From Nitrospirillum pindoramense (GTDB taxonomy: Bacteria > Pseudomonadota > Alphaproteobacteria > Azospirillales > Azospirillaceae), in contig NZ_VITR01000013.1 in NCBI RefSeq assembly GCF_007827955.1, positions 62,001 to 126,000 on the forward strand: a stretch of DNA of 64,000 nt, given 5' to 3'. The notes beneath the pieces are model-generated. The model ran no database searches. It was given only the letters and a program-made list of their open reading frames with translations, and was not told where the DNA came from. The position numbers and the translations under genes were made by a program. Below, in pieces: positions 34,934 to 43,561 of the stretch; position 1 is the stretch's first letter, and each line of letters starts with the position of its first letter.

Positions 34934-36013
34934 ACCAAGCAAAGCCCGTCCCTGTTCCACCGCCTTCCCGCCCTCAAGGTGCTGCCTGGCCTCGCGCTCT
35001 GTCTGGCGGTCACGGGGGCGGCTTTCGTCCTGCAGGAAATCGAAACGGCCTTGTTCGGGCGGGCCTGGCTTGAGGCGCTGGTGCTCGCCATCCTGATCGG
35101 CACCGTCGTCCGCACTGCCTGGACGCCGGACCGCCGCTGGTTTCCTGGCATCTCGTTCAGCGCCAAGTTCCTGCTGGAACTCGCCGTTATCCTGCTGGGC
35201 GCCTCGGTCAGTGCCGCCACGATCCTCGCCGCCGGGCCTGGACTGCTCCTGGGCATCGCCGGCGTGGTGGGGGCCGCCATCGCGGCGAGCTTCTTCATCG
35301 GCCGTCTGCTCCGCCTGCCTCCGCGCATGGCCCTACTGGTGGCCTGCGGCAATTCTATCTGTGGCAACTCGGCCATCGCCGCAGTGGCGCCGGTCATCGG
35401 CGCCGACGGCGACGATGTCGCGGCCTCAATCGGCTTCACCGCCGTCCTGGGTGTGGTGGTCGTACTGGGGCTGCCGCTGGTCGGCCTCGCGCTGCATCTG
35501 GACGGGCTGCAATACGGCACCCTGGCGGGCCTGACCGTCTATGCCGTGCCGCAGGTGATCGCGGCCGCGGCGCCCGCTGGCGCCACCGCCATCCAGATGG
35601 GCACGCTGGTCAAGCTGGTGCGCGTGCTGATGCTGGGCCCGGTGTGCCTGGCCCTGTCGCTGATCGCGCCGAAACTGCGTGAGGAAACCGACGAGATGCC
35701 GCCGCACGTCACCGCCGGCGAGCGCCCGGCGCGCGGCCGCACGCCCATCCATCACCTGGTGCCATGGTTCATCGTCGGCTTCCTGGCCCTGGTGGCGCTG
35801 CGTTCCTTCGGCTTGATCCCGCATGCCGTGCAAGCGCCGGCCAATGAGATGGCGACGCTGCTGACCGTCGTGTCCATGGCCGCCCTTGGCCTGGGCGTGG
35901 ACATCCGCACGGTGGCGCAGGCCGGCGGGCGGGTCACGGCGGCGGTTGTGCTGTCACTTCTGGTGCTCGGAGGCATCAGCCTCGGCCTCATCCATCTGCT
36001 GGGGGTGGCCTGA
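34931..36013 (+). CDS. YeiH family putative sulfate/anion exporter
   Basis: A 360-residue membrane protein with about ten helices. The family signature is LLVACGNSICGNSAIAAVAPVIGAD, repeated in a weaker form as VVSMAALGLGVDIR. YeiH-type proteins (UPF0324) are called putative sulfate exporters on weak evidence. The GTG start follows AAGGAG at 6-7 nt. It is the first gene of a tightly spaced set leading into the MNIO peptide cluster (40 bp to the next gene). Confidence 0.9.
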   Translation: MTKQSPSLFHRLPALKVLPGLALCLAVTGAAFVLQEIETALFGRAWLEALVLAILIGTVVRTAWTPDRRWFPGISFSAKFLLELAVILLGASVSAATILAAGPGLLLGIAGVVGAAIAASFFIGRLLRLPPRMALLVACGNSICGNSAIAAVAPVIGADGDDVAASIGFTAVLGVVVVLGLPLVGLALHLDGLQYGTLAGLTVYAVPQVIAAAAPAGATAIQMGTLVKLVRVLMLGPVCLALSLIAPKLREETDEMPPHVTAGERPARGRTPIHHLVPWFIVGFLALVALRSFGLIPHAVQAPANEMATLLTVVSMAALGLGVDIRTVAQAGGRVTAAVVLSLLVLGGISLGLIHLLGVA

Positions 36014-36053
36014 ACCAGGCCGCCCCTCCTTATCCACCGCAGCGGAGTTCATC

Positions 36054-37055
36054 ATGACGCGGTCCCTTCCCCTTTTCTCCCTCGTCGCCGCCTTGGCCCT
36101 GGCCGCTGGGCCAAGCCTCGCCGCCCCGCCCGCCGGCAGCCCGGCACAGCCTGCCCAGGCTTCCGCGGCCGCCCAAGCGCCGGCCGCGGAAGCCCCGGTG
36201 ACCTGCAAGAGCGGCATCGCCCTTCAGCTTCTCGGTTCGGGCGGTCCGATTTCCGATGACGGCCGCGCCTCGTCCGGGGCGGTGATCTGGATCGACGGCA
36301 AGGCGCGGCTGTTGATCGACGCCGGCGGCGGCACTTACCTGCGCTACGGCCAGTCGGGTGCGCGCCTTGAAGACCTGGATTTCATCGGTATCTCGCATTT
36401 CCACACCGATCACGTCGCCGATTTGCCGGCGATCCTCAAGGGCGCCTATTTCCTCAGCGGAAACCATGAGGTGCAGCTGGTCGGGCCGAGCGGCGACGCG
36501 AACTTCCCCAGCATGACCACCTTCTTCGATCGTGAGTTCGGCCGGGGGCATGGCGCGTTCGAATATCTGTCGGGGCTGTCAAACGCCTCGGACGGGCTGC
36601 AACTGGCGGTCCACCCAAGCGACGTGAATGTCGCCAGCCCCGGCGCCACCCGCGTCTGGCAGGGAGACGGCGTTACGGTTTACGCCTTCGGCATTCCGCA
36701 TGGCGATGTTCCCGCCCTCGCCTTCCGCATTGAAACCCCGCAGGGCGTGATCGTGCTTTCCGCCGACCAGAATGGCAGCCGGAAGGAGTTCGTCGATTTC
36801 GCGCGCGGCGCCGACATCCTGATGATGCCAGCCGCGATCGACGACGACGCCGACGCGCAGTCCCGTTTCCTCCACGCGACGCCCACAATCGTCGGCAAGA
36901 TCGCCGCGGCCGTGAACCCCAAGATGCTGGTCCTCGACCACTTCATGGGCCGGTCCCTGAGGGACAAGGACAAGAATGTCGGGGTCATCCGGCAGTTCTA
37001 CACGGGCCCGGTCTATGCCGGCCGCGACCTTTCCTGTTTCCCCCTGTCCCATTGA
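36054..37055 (+). CDS. exported MBL-fold hydrolase (RNase Z-like fold)
   Basis: A 333-residue protein with a signal peptide (about 1-23, SLAA) and a Pro/Ala linker. The metallo-beta-lactamase fold follows: LQLLGSGGP, LLIDAGGG, ISHFHTDHVADLPA (HxHxDH zinc motif), AFRIETPQGVIVLSADQN and LVLDHFMGRS. The overall arrangement is RNase Z/AtsA-like, but export makes an RNA substrate unlikely. It lies between the YeiH gene and the peptide precursor, 19 bp before the latter, so a role in the peptide pathway is possible by position only. Confidence 0.85.
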   Translation: MTRSLPLFSLVAALALAAGPSLAAPPAGSPAQPAQASAAAQAPAAEAPVTCKSGIALQLLGSGGPISDDGRASSGAVIWIDGKARLLIDAGGGTYLRYGQSGARLEDLDFIGISHFHTDHVADLPAILKGAYFLSGNHEVQLVGPSGDANFPSMTTFFDREFGRGHGAFEYLSGLSNASDGLQLAVHPSDVNVASPGATRVWQGDGVTVYAFGIPHGDVPALAFRIETPQGVIVLSADQNGSRKEFVDFARGADILMMPAAIDDDADAQSRFLHATPTIVGKIAAAVNPKMLVLDHFMGRSLRDKDKNVGVIRQFYTGPVYAGRDLSCFPLSH

Positions 37056-37074
37056 GATCAAAGGAGAGCATGCC

Positions 37075-37368
37075 ATGAAGCACGGAATCATCCTCGGTAT
37101 TGCCGCCGCCTCGCTGCTGACCGCCCAGGCCTTCGCGGCGCCGCAGCCGCCCGTTCCCGCTTCGGCCAGCCAACCAGCCAAGGGCGGTGGCAAGTGCGCC
37201 AGCGGCAAGTGCGGAACCGAGAAGATCTATAGCCAGACCAAGCTGCAGCATGATCCGAACGGTGAGCTTGTCCGCGCCCGCGACGGCAAGTGCGGCCTGA
37301 CCGGCAATGGCTATGACGTGACGGAGAACAGCCGCACCCGGCTGGCGGAGGGCGTATGCGGCCGATAA
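37075..37368 (+). CDS. Cys-containing RiPP precursor (HvfA/bufferin type)
   Basis: A 97-residue protein: signal peptide (1-22, AQAFAA), a Pro/Ala/Ser linker, then four cysteines at 41, 46, 73 and 95. They sit in short Gly-Lys motifs: GKCASGKCG, DGKCG and EGVCG. These match the [E/D]GKCG-type motifs modified by MNIO enzymes in HvfA and bufferin precursors, where the cysteines become copper-binding heterocycles. The gene overlaps the downstream MNIO gene by 13 bp. The strong ribosome site AAGGAGAG suggests high expression. A periplasmic copper-binding peptide is the best inference; modification is not shown by sequence. Confidence 0.8.
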   Translation: MKHGIILGIAAASLLTAQAFAAPQPPVPASASQPAKGGGKCASGKCGTEKIYSQTKLQHDPNGELVRARDGKCGLTGNGYDVTENSRTRLAEGVCGR

Positions 37369-38201
37369 CGCCCGGGCATCGCGGGCTCGGGCTTCGGCCC
37401 GAGTTCGTCGACACGCTCCTCGAGACGCCGGCAGTCGATGGGGTGGACTTCCTGGAAATCGCCCCTGAAAACTGGATGCACGTCGGCGGCCGCAAACGCG
37501 ACCAACTGGACCGGATCGCTGGTCGCTACCCCCTGGTCGCGCATGGTCTGAGCCTATCGATCGGCGATACCCAGCCGCTCAATACCCCCTTCGTGCGCGA
37601 GGTTCGCCGTTTCCTCGACGACTATCACATTGATATCTATAGCGACCATCTCAGCGCCTCGCGGGACGGCACGGGATATCTCTATGATCTCCTGCCCATC
37701 CCCCGCCGGGCCGAAAATCTGGACTATCTCGCGGGCCGCATCCGGCAGGTGCAGGATATCACGGGTCGGCAACTGGTCCTGGAGAACATCTCCGCCTATC
37801 ACGGCTATCCCGGGGAAATGCCCGAGGGCGCCTTCCTGGCCGAACTGGCTGGGCGATGCGGATGCGGCATCCTGCTGGACATCAACAACGCCTATGTCAA
37901 CGCACGGAACCGGGGCACGGACGTTCGCGCCTTCCTCGCGGAGTTGCCGACGCAGGCGCTGGTCTACTACCACATCGCCGGCCATCTTGAGTTGGGCGAC
38001 GGGATGCTGCTCGACACGCATGGAACACCCGTCGCCGACGCGGTCATGCGGCTCGCCCGCGAGGTTTGGGCAACGCATGGGCCGCGCCCCCTGCTGCTGG
38101 AGCGCGACAATTTTGTGCCGGCGCTGGATGTGTTGCTGGGCGACCTCGACGCCGTCGCGGCCGTCCTCCGGGAGGGGGAGGACCGCCATGTCCACGCCTG
38201 A
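37356..38201 (+). CDS. MNIO (DUF692) multinuclear iron oxidative enzyme
   Basis: A 281-residue TIM-barrel protein of the DUF692/MNIO family (MbnB, BufB, HvfB). Metal-ligand segments visible: FLEIAPENW, VAHGLSLSIG, IYSDHLSAS, LVLENISAY, LLDINNAYVNARN, YYHIAGHLE, LLDTHG and LLLERDN. The enzymes use iron to oxidise cysteines in a precursor peptide. Translational overlap with the precursor (13 bp) and with the DUF2063 partner (14 bp) shows a coupled set. Confidence 0.95.
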   Translation: MRPITPGHRGLGLRPEFVDTLLETPAVDGVDFLEIAPENWMHVGGRKRDQLDRIAGRYPLVAHGLSLSIGDTQPLNTPFVREVRRFLDDYHIDIYSDHLSASRDGTGYLYDLLPIPRRAENLDYLAGRIRQVQDITGRQLVLENISAYHGYPGEMPEGAFLAELAGRCGCGILLDINNAYVNARNRGTDVRAFLAELPTQALVYYHIAGHLELGDGMLLDTHGTPVADAVMRLAREVWATHGPRPLLLERDNFVPALDVLLGDLDAVAAVLREGEDRHVHA

Positions 38202-38895
38202 TGCCGGGCCGCCGCCGCTCATGGCCGAGGAACTGGCCGCGTTCTGCCAGGACGCGCGGCGCGGCCGCGTTCGACTGTACGGCCAATTGCTGCGTGAAAA
38301 TATCGCCGAAGCGCTGCGCTCCAGCTTCCCGCTGTTCGTCCAGCGGTTCGGTAGCGTCGCGCTGGAGGACGCGATCGACGCCTTTATCACCCTGCACCCG
38401 GCGCTGCGTCCCCAATTCCACCATATAGCGACCGAGTTCGTTGTCTTCGCCCAACGCGGGCGCCTGCTGTCCCCCCGGCTGACGGCTTTGCTTGAATATG
38501 AGTGGGCGCTGTTGGCGGCGGAGATCGATCCGGCGCGGGTGTCGCCGGAGGGCGCCGCTGGCGCGTACATCCGGCTGAACCCCACCGCGCGGCTTGTCCT
38601 GCTTCCGTTCGACCCATCTGCAGCCGCTGAACCTGGTGTCGAGGGTGCGGGGGGCGACGAGCGTCCCTACGCCTTGTTCCGCACCGCCGACCACCGGGTG
38701 CTCATCCAGCCGCTGACATTCCAGGACTGCCTGGTGGTCGAACAGATCCGCGACGCGGGGGCGATGCTTCCGGAAACGCTGACCGATCTGCTGGTGGCCG
38801 ATCTGTCCCCACCCGACCTTCAGACCAGTCTGGCACACGGTCTCGCGTGCGGCCTGTTCTGCGTGACGCCTGAGCCCATCGGAGAACCATCATGA
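38188..38895 (+). CDS. DUF2063 partner protein (HvfC/BufC type)
   Basis: A 235-residue protein. The DUF2063 region (about 10-110) has FCQDARRGRVRLYGQLLRENIAEALRSSFPLFVQRFG and HPALRPQFHHIATEFVVFAQ, then LLEYEWALLAAE. The C-terminal part is a second domain seen in MNIO partners. In characterised systems this protein recruits the precursor to the MNIO enzyme. The start at 38188 overlaps the MNIO stop. Its own stop overlaps the DoxX start (ATGA). Confidence 0.92.
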   Translation: MSTPDAGPPPLMAEELAAFCQDARRGRVRLYGQLLRENIAEALRSSFPLFVQRFGSVALEDAIDAFITLHPALRPQFHHIATEFVVFAQRGRLLSPRLTALLEYEWALLAAEIDPARVSPEGAAGAYIRLNPTARLVLLPFDPSAAAEPGVEGAGGDERPYALFRTADHRVLIQPLTFQDCLVVEQIRDAGAMLPETLTDLLVADLSPPDLQTSLAHGLACGLFCVTPEPIGEPS

Positions 38896-39500
38896 AGCTG
38901 ATCCCCCTTATCACCACCGCCTTGGACAAGGCGCGTACGCTGGATTTCCTCGCGCCGCTCGCCATCCGCCTGTATCTGCTGCCCACCTTCTATGAAGGGG
39001 CCCATGCGAAGATCACCGGCTTCGCGGGGCTGGTGCAGTGGTTCGGCTCCCCGGTGGCGCAGGGCGGCTTGAACCTGCCCGCGCCGCTGCTGATGGCCGT
39101 CTTCGCCACCGCGGCCGAAACCGCCGGCTGTGTCTGCCTGACGCTGGGGCTGTTCACGCGCCTGGTCTCGATCCCGCTGATGGTGACGATGACCGTCGCC
39201 GGGTTGTCGGTTCATTGGTCGCATGGCTGGGCGGCGATCGCGGGCAAGACTGCGGAATCGACCCTGCGGCTGCAAGGTTTCATGGAATGGCTGGCTCAGA
39301 ACTTCCCTGGCCGATTCAACTACATTACCCAGCTTGGCGACCCGGTGATCCTGAACAACGGCATCGAATTCACGGCGACCTACGTCATTATGCTCGCGGC
39401 CTTGTTCTTCTACGGTGGCGGAAAGTACGTCAGCCTTGATTATTGGCTGGCCCGCACCTCCGCGAATCCGCGCACGGACTTGTCCCGCGCCGGCGCGTGA
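38892..39500 (+). CDS. DoxX family membrane protein
   Basis: A 202-residue DoxX protein with four membrane helices: LAIRLYLLPTFYEGAHAKITGF, LLMAVFATAAETAGCVCLTLGLFTR, IPLMVTMTVAGLSVHW and a final YVIMLAALFFYGGGKYVSLDYWL. DoxX genes are common in MNIO clusters (the fourth gene of Hvf/Buf sets), with unknown function. ATGA overlap with the DUF2063 gene. It ends the cluster; a 246-bp gap follows. Confidence 0.92.
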   Translation: MKLIPLITTALDKARTLDFLAPLAIRLYLLPTFYEGAHAKITGFAGLVQWFGSPVAQGGLNLPAPLLMAVFATAAETAGCVCLTLGLFTRLVSIPLMVTMTVAGLSVHWSHGWAAIAGKTAESTLRLQGFMEWLAQNFPGRFNYITQLGDPVILNNGIEFTATYVIMLAALFFYGGGKYVSLDYWLARTSANPRTDLSRAGA

Positions 39501-39746
39501 GCCAGCCCGGCCGGTGCGCCGACTGGATGGGACGGCCGCTTCCGGAACGCGGCCGTTTCCGCCCGCCGGGTCCTTGCCAGGATCCCACCGCCTCACTGCC
39601 GCCACGGTTCCTCCCCACATTACAAGTGTGTAACCCGTCCGGGGCTTGGTCGCTTTCCCGTTGAATCGCCGGGCCAGTGGGACAATATGGAAATCGCGGC
39701 CCATGGGGGTCGCCTGGGTTTAACCTGGGATCATTCGAGGAACGTC

Positions 39747-40469
39747 ATGGCTATTGGACCCTACAATCGTTTTGCGTCGAGCACCGGCGCTTACGACCGG
39801 GCCCTGTTCGATGAGGGCCTGCGCCAGCACATGCTGCGCGTTTTCAACTACATGACCGTCGGCCTGATCGTCACCGGCCTTGTCGCCTTCTTCGGGGCCC
39901 AGTCCCCGGCCCTGGTGGCGGCCATCTTCGGCACCCCGCTGAAGTGGGTGGTTATGCTGGCGCCGATCGGCTTCGTGTTGGCGTTGTCGGCCGGCATCAA
40001 CCGCATGTCGTCAGGCACGCTGCGCACCGTCTTCTTCGCCTACTGCGCCGTCATGGGCCTGTCGCTCATGAGCCTGTTCCTGGTGTTCACCGGCGCCAGC
40101 ATCGCCCGTGTGTTCTTCATCTCCGCCGCCACCTTCGCCGGCGCCTCGCTGTACGGCTACACCGCCAAGCGCGACCTGACGCAGTTCGGCTCGTTCCTGA
40201 TCATGGGCGTCATCGGCCTGGTCATCGCCAGCCTGGTCAACATCTTCCTGGCCTCCAGCGCGCTGCAGTTCGCGGTGTCGGTGCTGGGTGTGCTGATCTT
40301 CACGGGCCTGACCGCCTATGACAGCCAGCGCATCAAGGAGATGTATGCCGAGTCCTGGGGGGTCGAGGCCAACACCAAGCTGGCCGTCATGGGCGCGCTG
40401 AGCCTGTACCTGGACTTCATCAACATCTTCATCTCCCTGATGCAGCTGATGGGCGACCGCCGCAACTAA
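39747..40469 (+). CDS. Bax inhibitor-1/YccA family membrane protein
   Basis: A 240-residue protein with seven predicted helices. Family segments: QHMLRVFNYMTVGLIVTGLVAFF, MGLSLMSLFLVFTGASIARVFFISAATFAGASLYGYTAKRDL, and FTGLTAYDSQRIKEMY with the conserved Asp. These proteins form pH-sensitive ion leaks or modulate proteolysis. GAGGAA is 5 nt before the ATG; an in-frame upstream ATG at 39687 is not supported. Confidence 0.92.
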   Translation: MAIGPYNRFASSTGAYDRALFDEGLRQHMLRVFNYMTVGLIVTGLVAFFGAQSPALVAAIFGTPLKWVVMLAPIGFVLALSAGINRMSSGTLRTVFFAYCAVMGLSLMSLFLVFTGASIARVFFISAATFAGASLYGYTAKRDLTQFGSFLIMGVIGLVIASLVNIFLASSALQFAVSVLGVLIFTGLTAYDSQRIKEMYAESWGVEANTKLAVMGALSLYLDFINIFISLMQLMGDRRN

Positions 40470-40499
40470 GCGGAACCCGCCAGCAACCAAAGGGTTGAG

Positions 40500-40533
40500 G
40501 GGCCGTCCGGGCAACCGGGCGGCCCTTTCCTTT
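40500..40533 (+). terminator. Rho-independent terminator
   Basis: GGGCCG-T-CCGG (40500-40510) pairs with CCGG-G-CGGCCC (40515-40525) with one T-G wobble, followed by TTTCCTTT. Confidence 0.8.
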
Positions 40534-40595
40534 GAGGGCCGCCGCCGGCCATGATGGGGCGCGTTCCGTCCGTCGCCGCCAAGAGGTCCGCCGCC

Positions 40596-41459
40596 ATGAT
40601 CTTCCTCTACACCGACTTCGGCTGGTCCGGCCCCTATGTCGGCCAGATGCGGGCGGCGCTGGTGGCGCGCGCGCCGGCGGGCACCCCCATCATCGACCTG
40701 ATGCACGACGCCCCGGCCTTCGATCCCCTGGCCGCCGGTCGTCTGCTGGCCGCCATCCTGCCCGCCACCCTGGCGGCGTTGCCGCTCGTCACCATTCCCG
40801 CCGTCTTCCTGGCCGTGGTCGACCCCGGCGTGGGCACGCACCGCCGGCCGCTGGCCATACGCCTCTCGGGCAAGCTGGGGCGCCCCGTCTGGCTGGTGGG
40901 GCCGGACAACGGCCTGTTCCAGCCCGTGATCCATGACACCATCGCCACTGGCGGGTTGGCCGAGGCGTGGGAGATCACCTGGCGGCCCCCGGTCCTGTCC
41001 GTGTCCTTCCATGGCCGCGACCTGTTCGCGCCCGTGGCGGCTCGGGTGGCCGAGGGTCGGGATATGGGCGATTGGGCCCGTCCCCTGGCCGTGGACGACC
41101 TGGCGGACGACCTGGCGGGCGCGGCGCCCTCGGGGGAAAGAGGGGAGGGCGACACGGTCGGGAACGGCCGAATCCTCTATATCGACGGCTATGGCAACGG
41201 CTGGACCGGGTTGCGCCCCACCGGGGCGCTGGACGGCAGCGTGGCACCCGATGCCCGGCTGTGGGTGGGTGGTCCCGAGGGGGGCCGGGCGGTGGAACCC
41301 GCCCGCACCTTCGGCGCCGTGCCCCAGGGGGCCGCCTTCTGGTACGTCAATTCCAGCGGGTTGGTGGAGATCGCCGTGAATCAGGGCCGCGCCGATGAGG
41401 CGCTGGGCTTCACCCTGGGCTCCCCCGTCGGGGTGCGGGCCCCTTACATCAAGCTATAG
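40596..41459 (+). CDS. SAM hydrolase/hydroxide adenosyltransferase (DUF62)
   Basis: A 287-residue enzyme of the SAM hydroxide adenosyltransferase family, which splits SAM into adenosine and methionine. Motifs: FLYTDFGWSGPYVGQM, VVDPGVGTHRRPLAI, VGPDNGLFQPV, SFHGRDLFAPVAARVA and ILYIDGYGNGWTGL. The start at 40596 follows AAGAGG with 9-nt spacing. The length is normal. Confidence 0.88.
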   Translation: MIFLYTDFGWSGPYVGQMRAALVARAPAGTPIIDLMHDAPAFDPLAAGRLLAAILPATLAALPLVTIPAVFLAVVDPGVGTHRRPLAIRLSGKLGRPVWLVGPDNGLFQPVIHDTIATGGLAEAWEITWRPPVLSVSFHGRDLFAPVAARVAEGRDMGDWARPLAVDDLADDLAGAAPSGERGEGDTVGNGRILYIDGYGNGWTGLRPTGALDGSVAPDARLWVGGPEGGRAVEPARTFGAVPQGAAFWYVNSSGLVEIAVNQGRADEALGFTLGSPVGVRAPYIKL

Positions 41460-41490
41460 GCGGCAAACGGTAGATGGCGATCCAAACGGA

Positions 41491-41587
41491 GGCCCCGACC
41501 GGGGCCGCCGGAGTTTTGTGGGGAGCGAAGCGGACCGCAAAACGAGGACGGGCCAAGCCAGCGGATGCTGGCGCCCGGCGCTTGAGG
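41491..41587 (-). repeat. three-stem interspersed repeat, copy E
   Basis: Minus strand: stem 1 GCCAGC/GCTGGC with loop ATCC (41557-41572), stem 2 GTTTTG/CAAAAC (41538-41543 with 41513-41518), stem 3 GGCCCC/GGGGCC with loop GGTC (41491-41506). Stem 2 changes TTCC to TTTG here while keeping the pairing. Located between convergent genes. Confidence 0.85.
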
Positions 41588-41595
41588 GCGAAAAC

Positions 41596-42300
41596 CTAAT
41601 GCGCCGTCGGCACCACGGTGGCCTCATCCATCAGGGCCAGGAAGGGCAGGTCGCTGGGCTGGTTGCCATAGCCCCAGCGGCGGCCATAGGGTCCCGTCTC
41701 CCGCATCCACAGCGCCAGGCGGCGCGCCTTCTCCGCCCGCACGCAGTTGCCGGCCACCATTTCCCCCGTCAGCAGACCGTCGTCGCCCACCGCCATTTCC
41801 GTGCCCAGCAGGTCATGCACCGGCAGGTCGGCCAGCAGGGTGGGCATGTACAGGGTCAGGGCCCCGGTCGCCACCAGCACGCGATGCCCCTGGTCGGCGT
41901 GCCGCAGCAGGGTGTCGCGCAACGGGGTGTTCCAACGCACCCAGGCCGCCATGTCCGCCGCCGCCGCCTGAGCCCGCGCCAGGGGCACCCCCGCCAGGCA
42001 GCGGCGCAACAGCCGGCGCTTGAACGCCGTTCTGAAATCATCGTCGGCATCGGCGGGGTGGCCCCCCTTCACCAGGGCGGCGCGGCCGGGCAGGCGGCGG
42101 GAGGCGGCACCCGCGGCGCTGCGGGCCAGGTGGCGGCGCAGCGTCTCGCCCCCCGCCACCCGCGCCAGGAAGGGCAGCAAGCTGTCGCCCCGCACCAGCG
42201 TGCCGTCGAAGTCGAACACCGCCAGGCCGGGCAGGCCCTCCGCCGGCGGGACGGCGCCCGCTGGGGCCTCAACGGTCGGACGGGCGATGGGCTGGGACAT
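41596..42300 (-). CDS. HAD-IB family phosphatase
   Basis: A 234-residue HAD hydrolase: motif I VFDFDGTLVRGDS, motif II LVATGALTLYM, motif III around CVRAEKARRL and motif IV GYGNQPSDLPFLALMDEA. The class IB pattern (RTAFKRRLLRRCLAG cap) is that of phosphoserine- or lipid-phosphatase-like enzymes; the substrate is unknown. The start at 42300 is set by similarity to the family's normal N-terminus; the ribosome site is weak. Confidence 0.85.
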   Translation of the reverse strand: MSQPIARPTVEAPAGAVPPAEGLPGLAVFDFDGTLVRGDSLLPFLARVAGGETLRRHLARSAAGAASRRLPGRAALVKGGHPADADDDFRTAFKRRLLRRCLAGVPLARAQAAAADMAAWVRWNTPLRDTLLRHADQGHRVLVATGALTLYMPTLLADLPVHDLLGTEMAVGDDGLLTGEMVAGNCVRAEKARRLALWMRETGPYGRRWGYGNQPSDLPFLALMDEATVVPTAH

Positions 42301-42464
42301 GGGGCGGCTCAAGGGACAAGGCGGGCACGAGGGGGCGCGGCGGGGGAGGGACGGTCTGTCGCACCCCCTGGGCACTCCGCGCCATAAAACGGGGTGGGCC
42401 GCTTCCTCTCAAGGGTTTTTCGCGCTAAGTGTCGGCCTTTCCGCCCAAGACCGACGGCAGTGCC

Positions 42465-43457
42465 ATGATCACCACACCCACGGCCCCCACGACCCCTACC
42501 GCCGCCGAGGCGGCCAAGCCTTACAAGATCATCATCGACACGGACCCCGGCCAGGATGACGCCGTCGCCATCCTGCTGGCGCTGGCCAGCCCGGAGGATG
42601 TGGAGGTGCTGGGCATCACCGCCGTGGCCGGCAACGCGCCCCTGCCCTGGACGGAGAAGAACGCCCGCCGGGTGTGCGAACTGGCGGGCCGGCCCGATGT
42701 TAAGGTGTTCGCCGGGTGCGACCGGCCCCTGGTGCGCCTGCTGCACACGGCGCCGGAGGTGCATGGCGACACCGGCCTGGATGGCCCGGTGCTGCCCGAG
42801 CCCACCATGCCCCTGCAGGCGCAGCACGCCGTCGACTTCATCATCGAGACGGTGATGCGGGAGGAGCCGGGCAGCGTCACCCTCTGCCCCCTGGGGCCGC
42901 TGACCAACGTGGCCCGCGCCCTGGTGAAGGAGCCCGCGATCGCCACCCGGCTGCGCCAGATCGTGCTGATGGGCGGCGCACAGATGGAGGGCGGCAATTC
43001 CACCCCCTGCGCCGAGTTCAACATCTATGTCGACCCGCACGCTGCCGACATCGTTTTCAAGTCGGGCGTGCCCATCGTCATGTTTCCGCTGGACGTCACC
43101 CACCAGGTGCTGACGGCCCGCCGCCACATGGACCGCATCCAGGCCGTGGGCAACCGTGTGTCCCAGGCGACGTATGAGATGCTGGACTTCTACCAGCGCT
43201 ATGACGAGCACAAGTACGGCACCGATGGCGGCCCGCTGCACGATCCCTGCGTCATCGCCTGGCTGATCCGGCCGGAGATTTTCCAGGGCAAGACGGTGAA
43301 TGTGGAAATCGAGACGGCCAGCCCGCTGACCACCGGCCAGACGGTCATCGACCGCTGGAACACCACGGGCCGCCCGCGTAACGCCACCGTCATGCTGAAG
43401 GCCGACAGCGACGCCTTCTTCGACCTGCTGGTGGAACGCTTGACGCGCTTCGGCTGA
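42465..43457 (+). CDS. inosine-uridine preferring nucleoside hydrolase
   Basis: A 330-residue IU-nucleoside hydrolase. The calcium-binding N-terminal motif DTDPGQDDAVAILLALA is complete. Further conserved parts: AVAGNAPL, GCDRPLV, HGDTGLDG, LCPLGPLTNVARAL, MGGAQMEGGNSTPCAEFNIYVDPHAA and the catalytic HDPCVIAWL. It salvages nucleobases from nucleosides. Start ATG 42465; a GTG 36 nt upstream is possible. Confidence 0.93.
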   Translation: MITTPTAPTTPTAAEAAKPYKIIIDTDPGQDDAVAILLALASPEDVEVLGITAVAGNAPLPWTEKNARRVCELAGRPDVKVFAGCDRPLVRLLHTAPEVHGDTGLDGPVLPEPTMPLQAQHAVDFIIETVMREEPGSVTLCPLGPLTNVARALVKEPAIATRLRQIVLMGGAQMEGGNSTPCAEFNIYVDPHAADIVFKSGVPIVMFPLDVTHQVLTARRHMDRIQAVGNRVSQATYEMLDFYQRYDEHKYGTDGGPLHDPCVIAWLIRPEIFQGKTVNVEIETASPLTTGQTVIDRWNTTGRPRNATVMLKADSDAFFDLLVERLTRFG

Positions 43458-43520
43458 TACGGCGTCTCAGGCTTAGGGTGCAATCAGCAGCTGCACGATA
43501 TTTGCAAGGTTGTCGTCCTG

Positions 43521-43547
43521 GGTGGGGGCCGCCCCCACCTCTTTTTG
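43521..43547 (+). terminator. Rho-independent terminator
   Basis: GGTGGGGGC/GCCCCCACC (43521-43529, 43531-43539), then TCTTTTT. It follows the nucleoside hydrolase gene and precedes the next gene by 15 bp, so it could also act as an attenuator for it. Confidence 0.75.
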
Positions 43548-43561
43548 GTAAACAGGGGACG

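Noticed and set aside
36054-37055. Calling the MBL protein a tRNase Z
   Set aside because: It carries a signal peptide and lies in a peptide operon; a tRNA-processing role would require a cytosolic enzyme.
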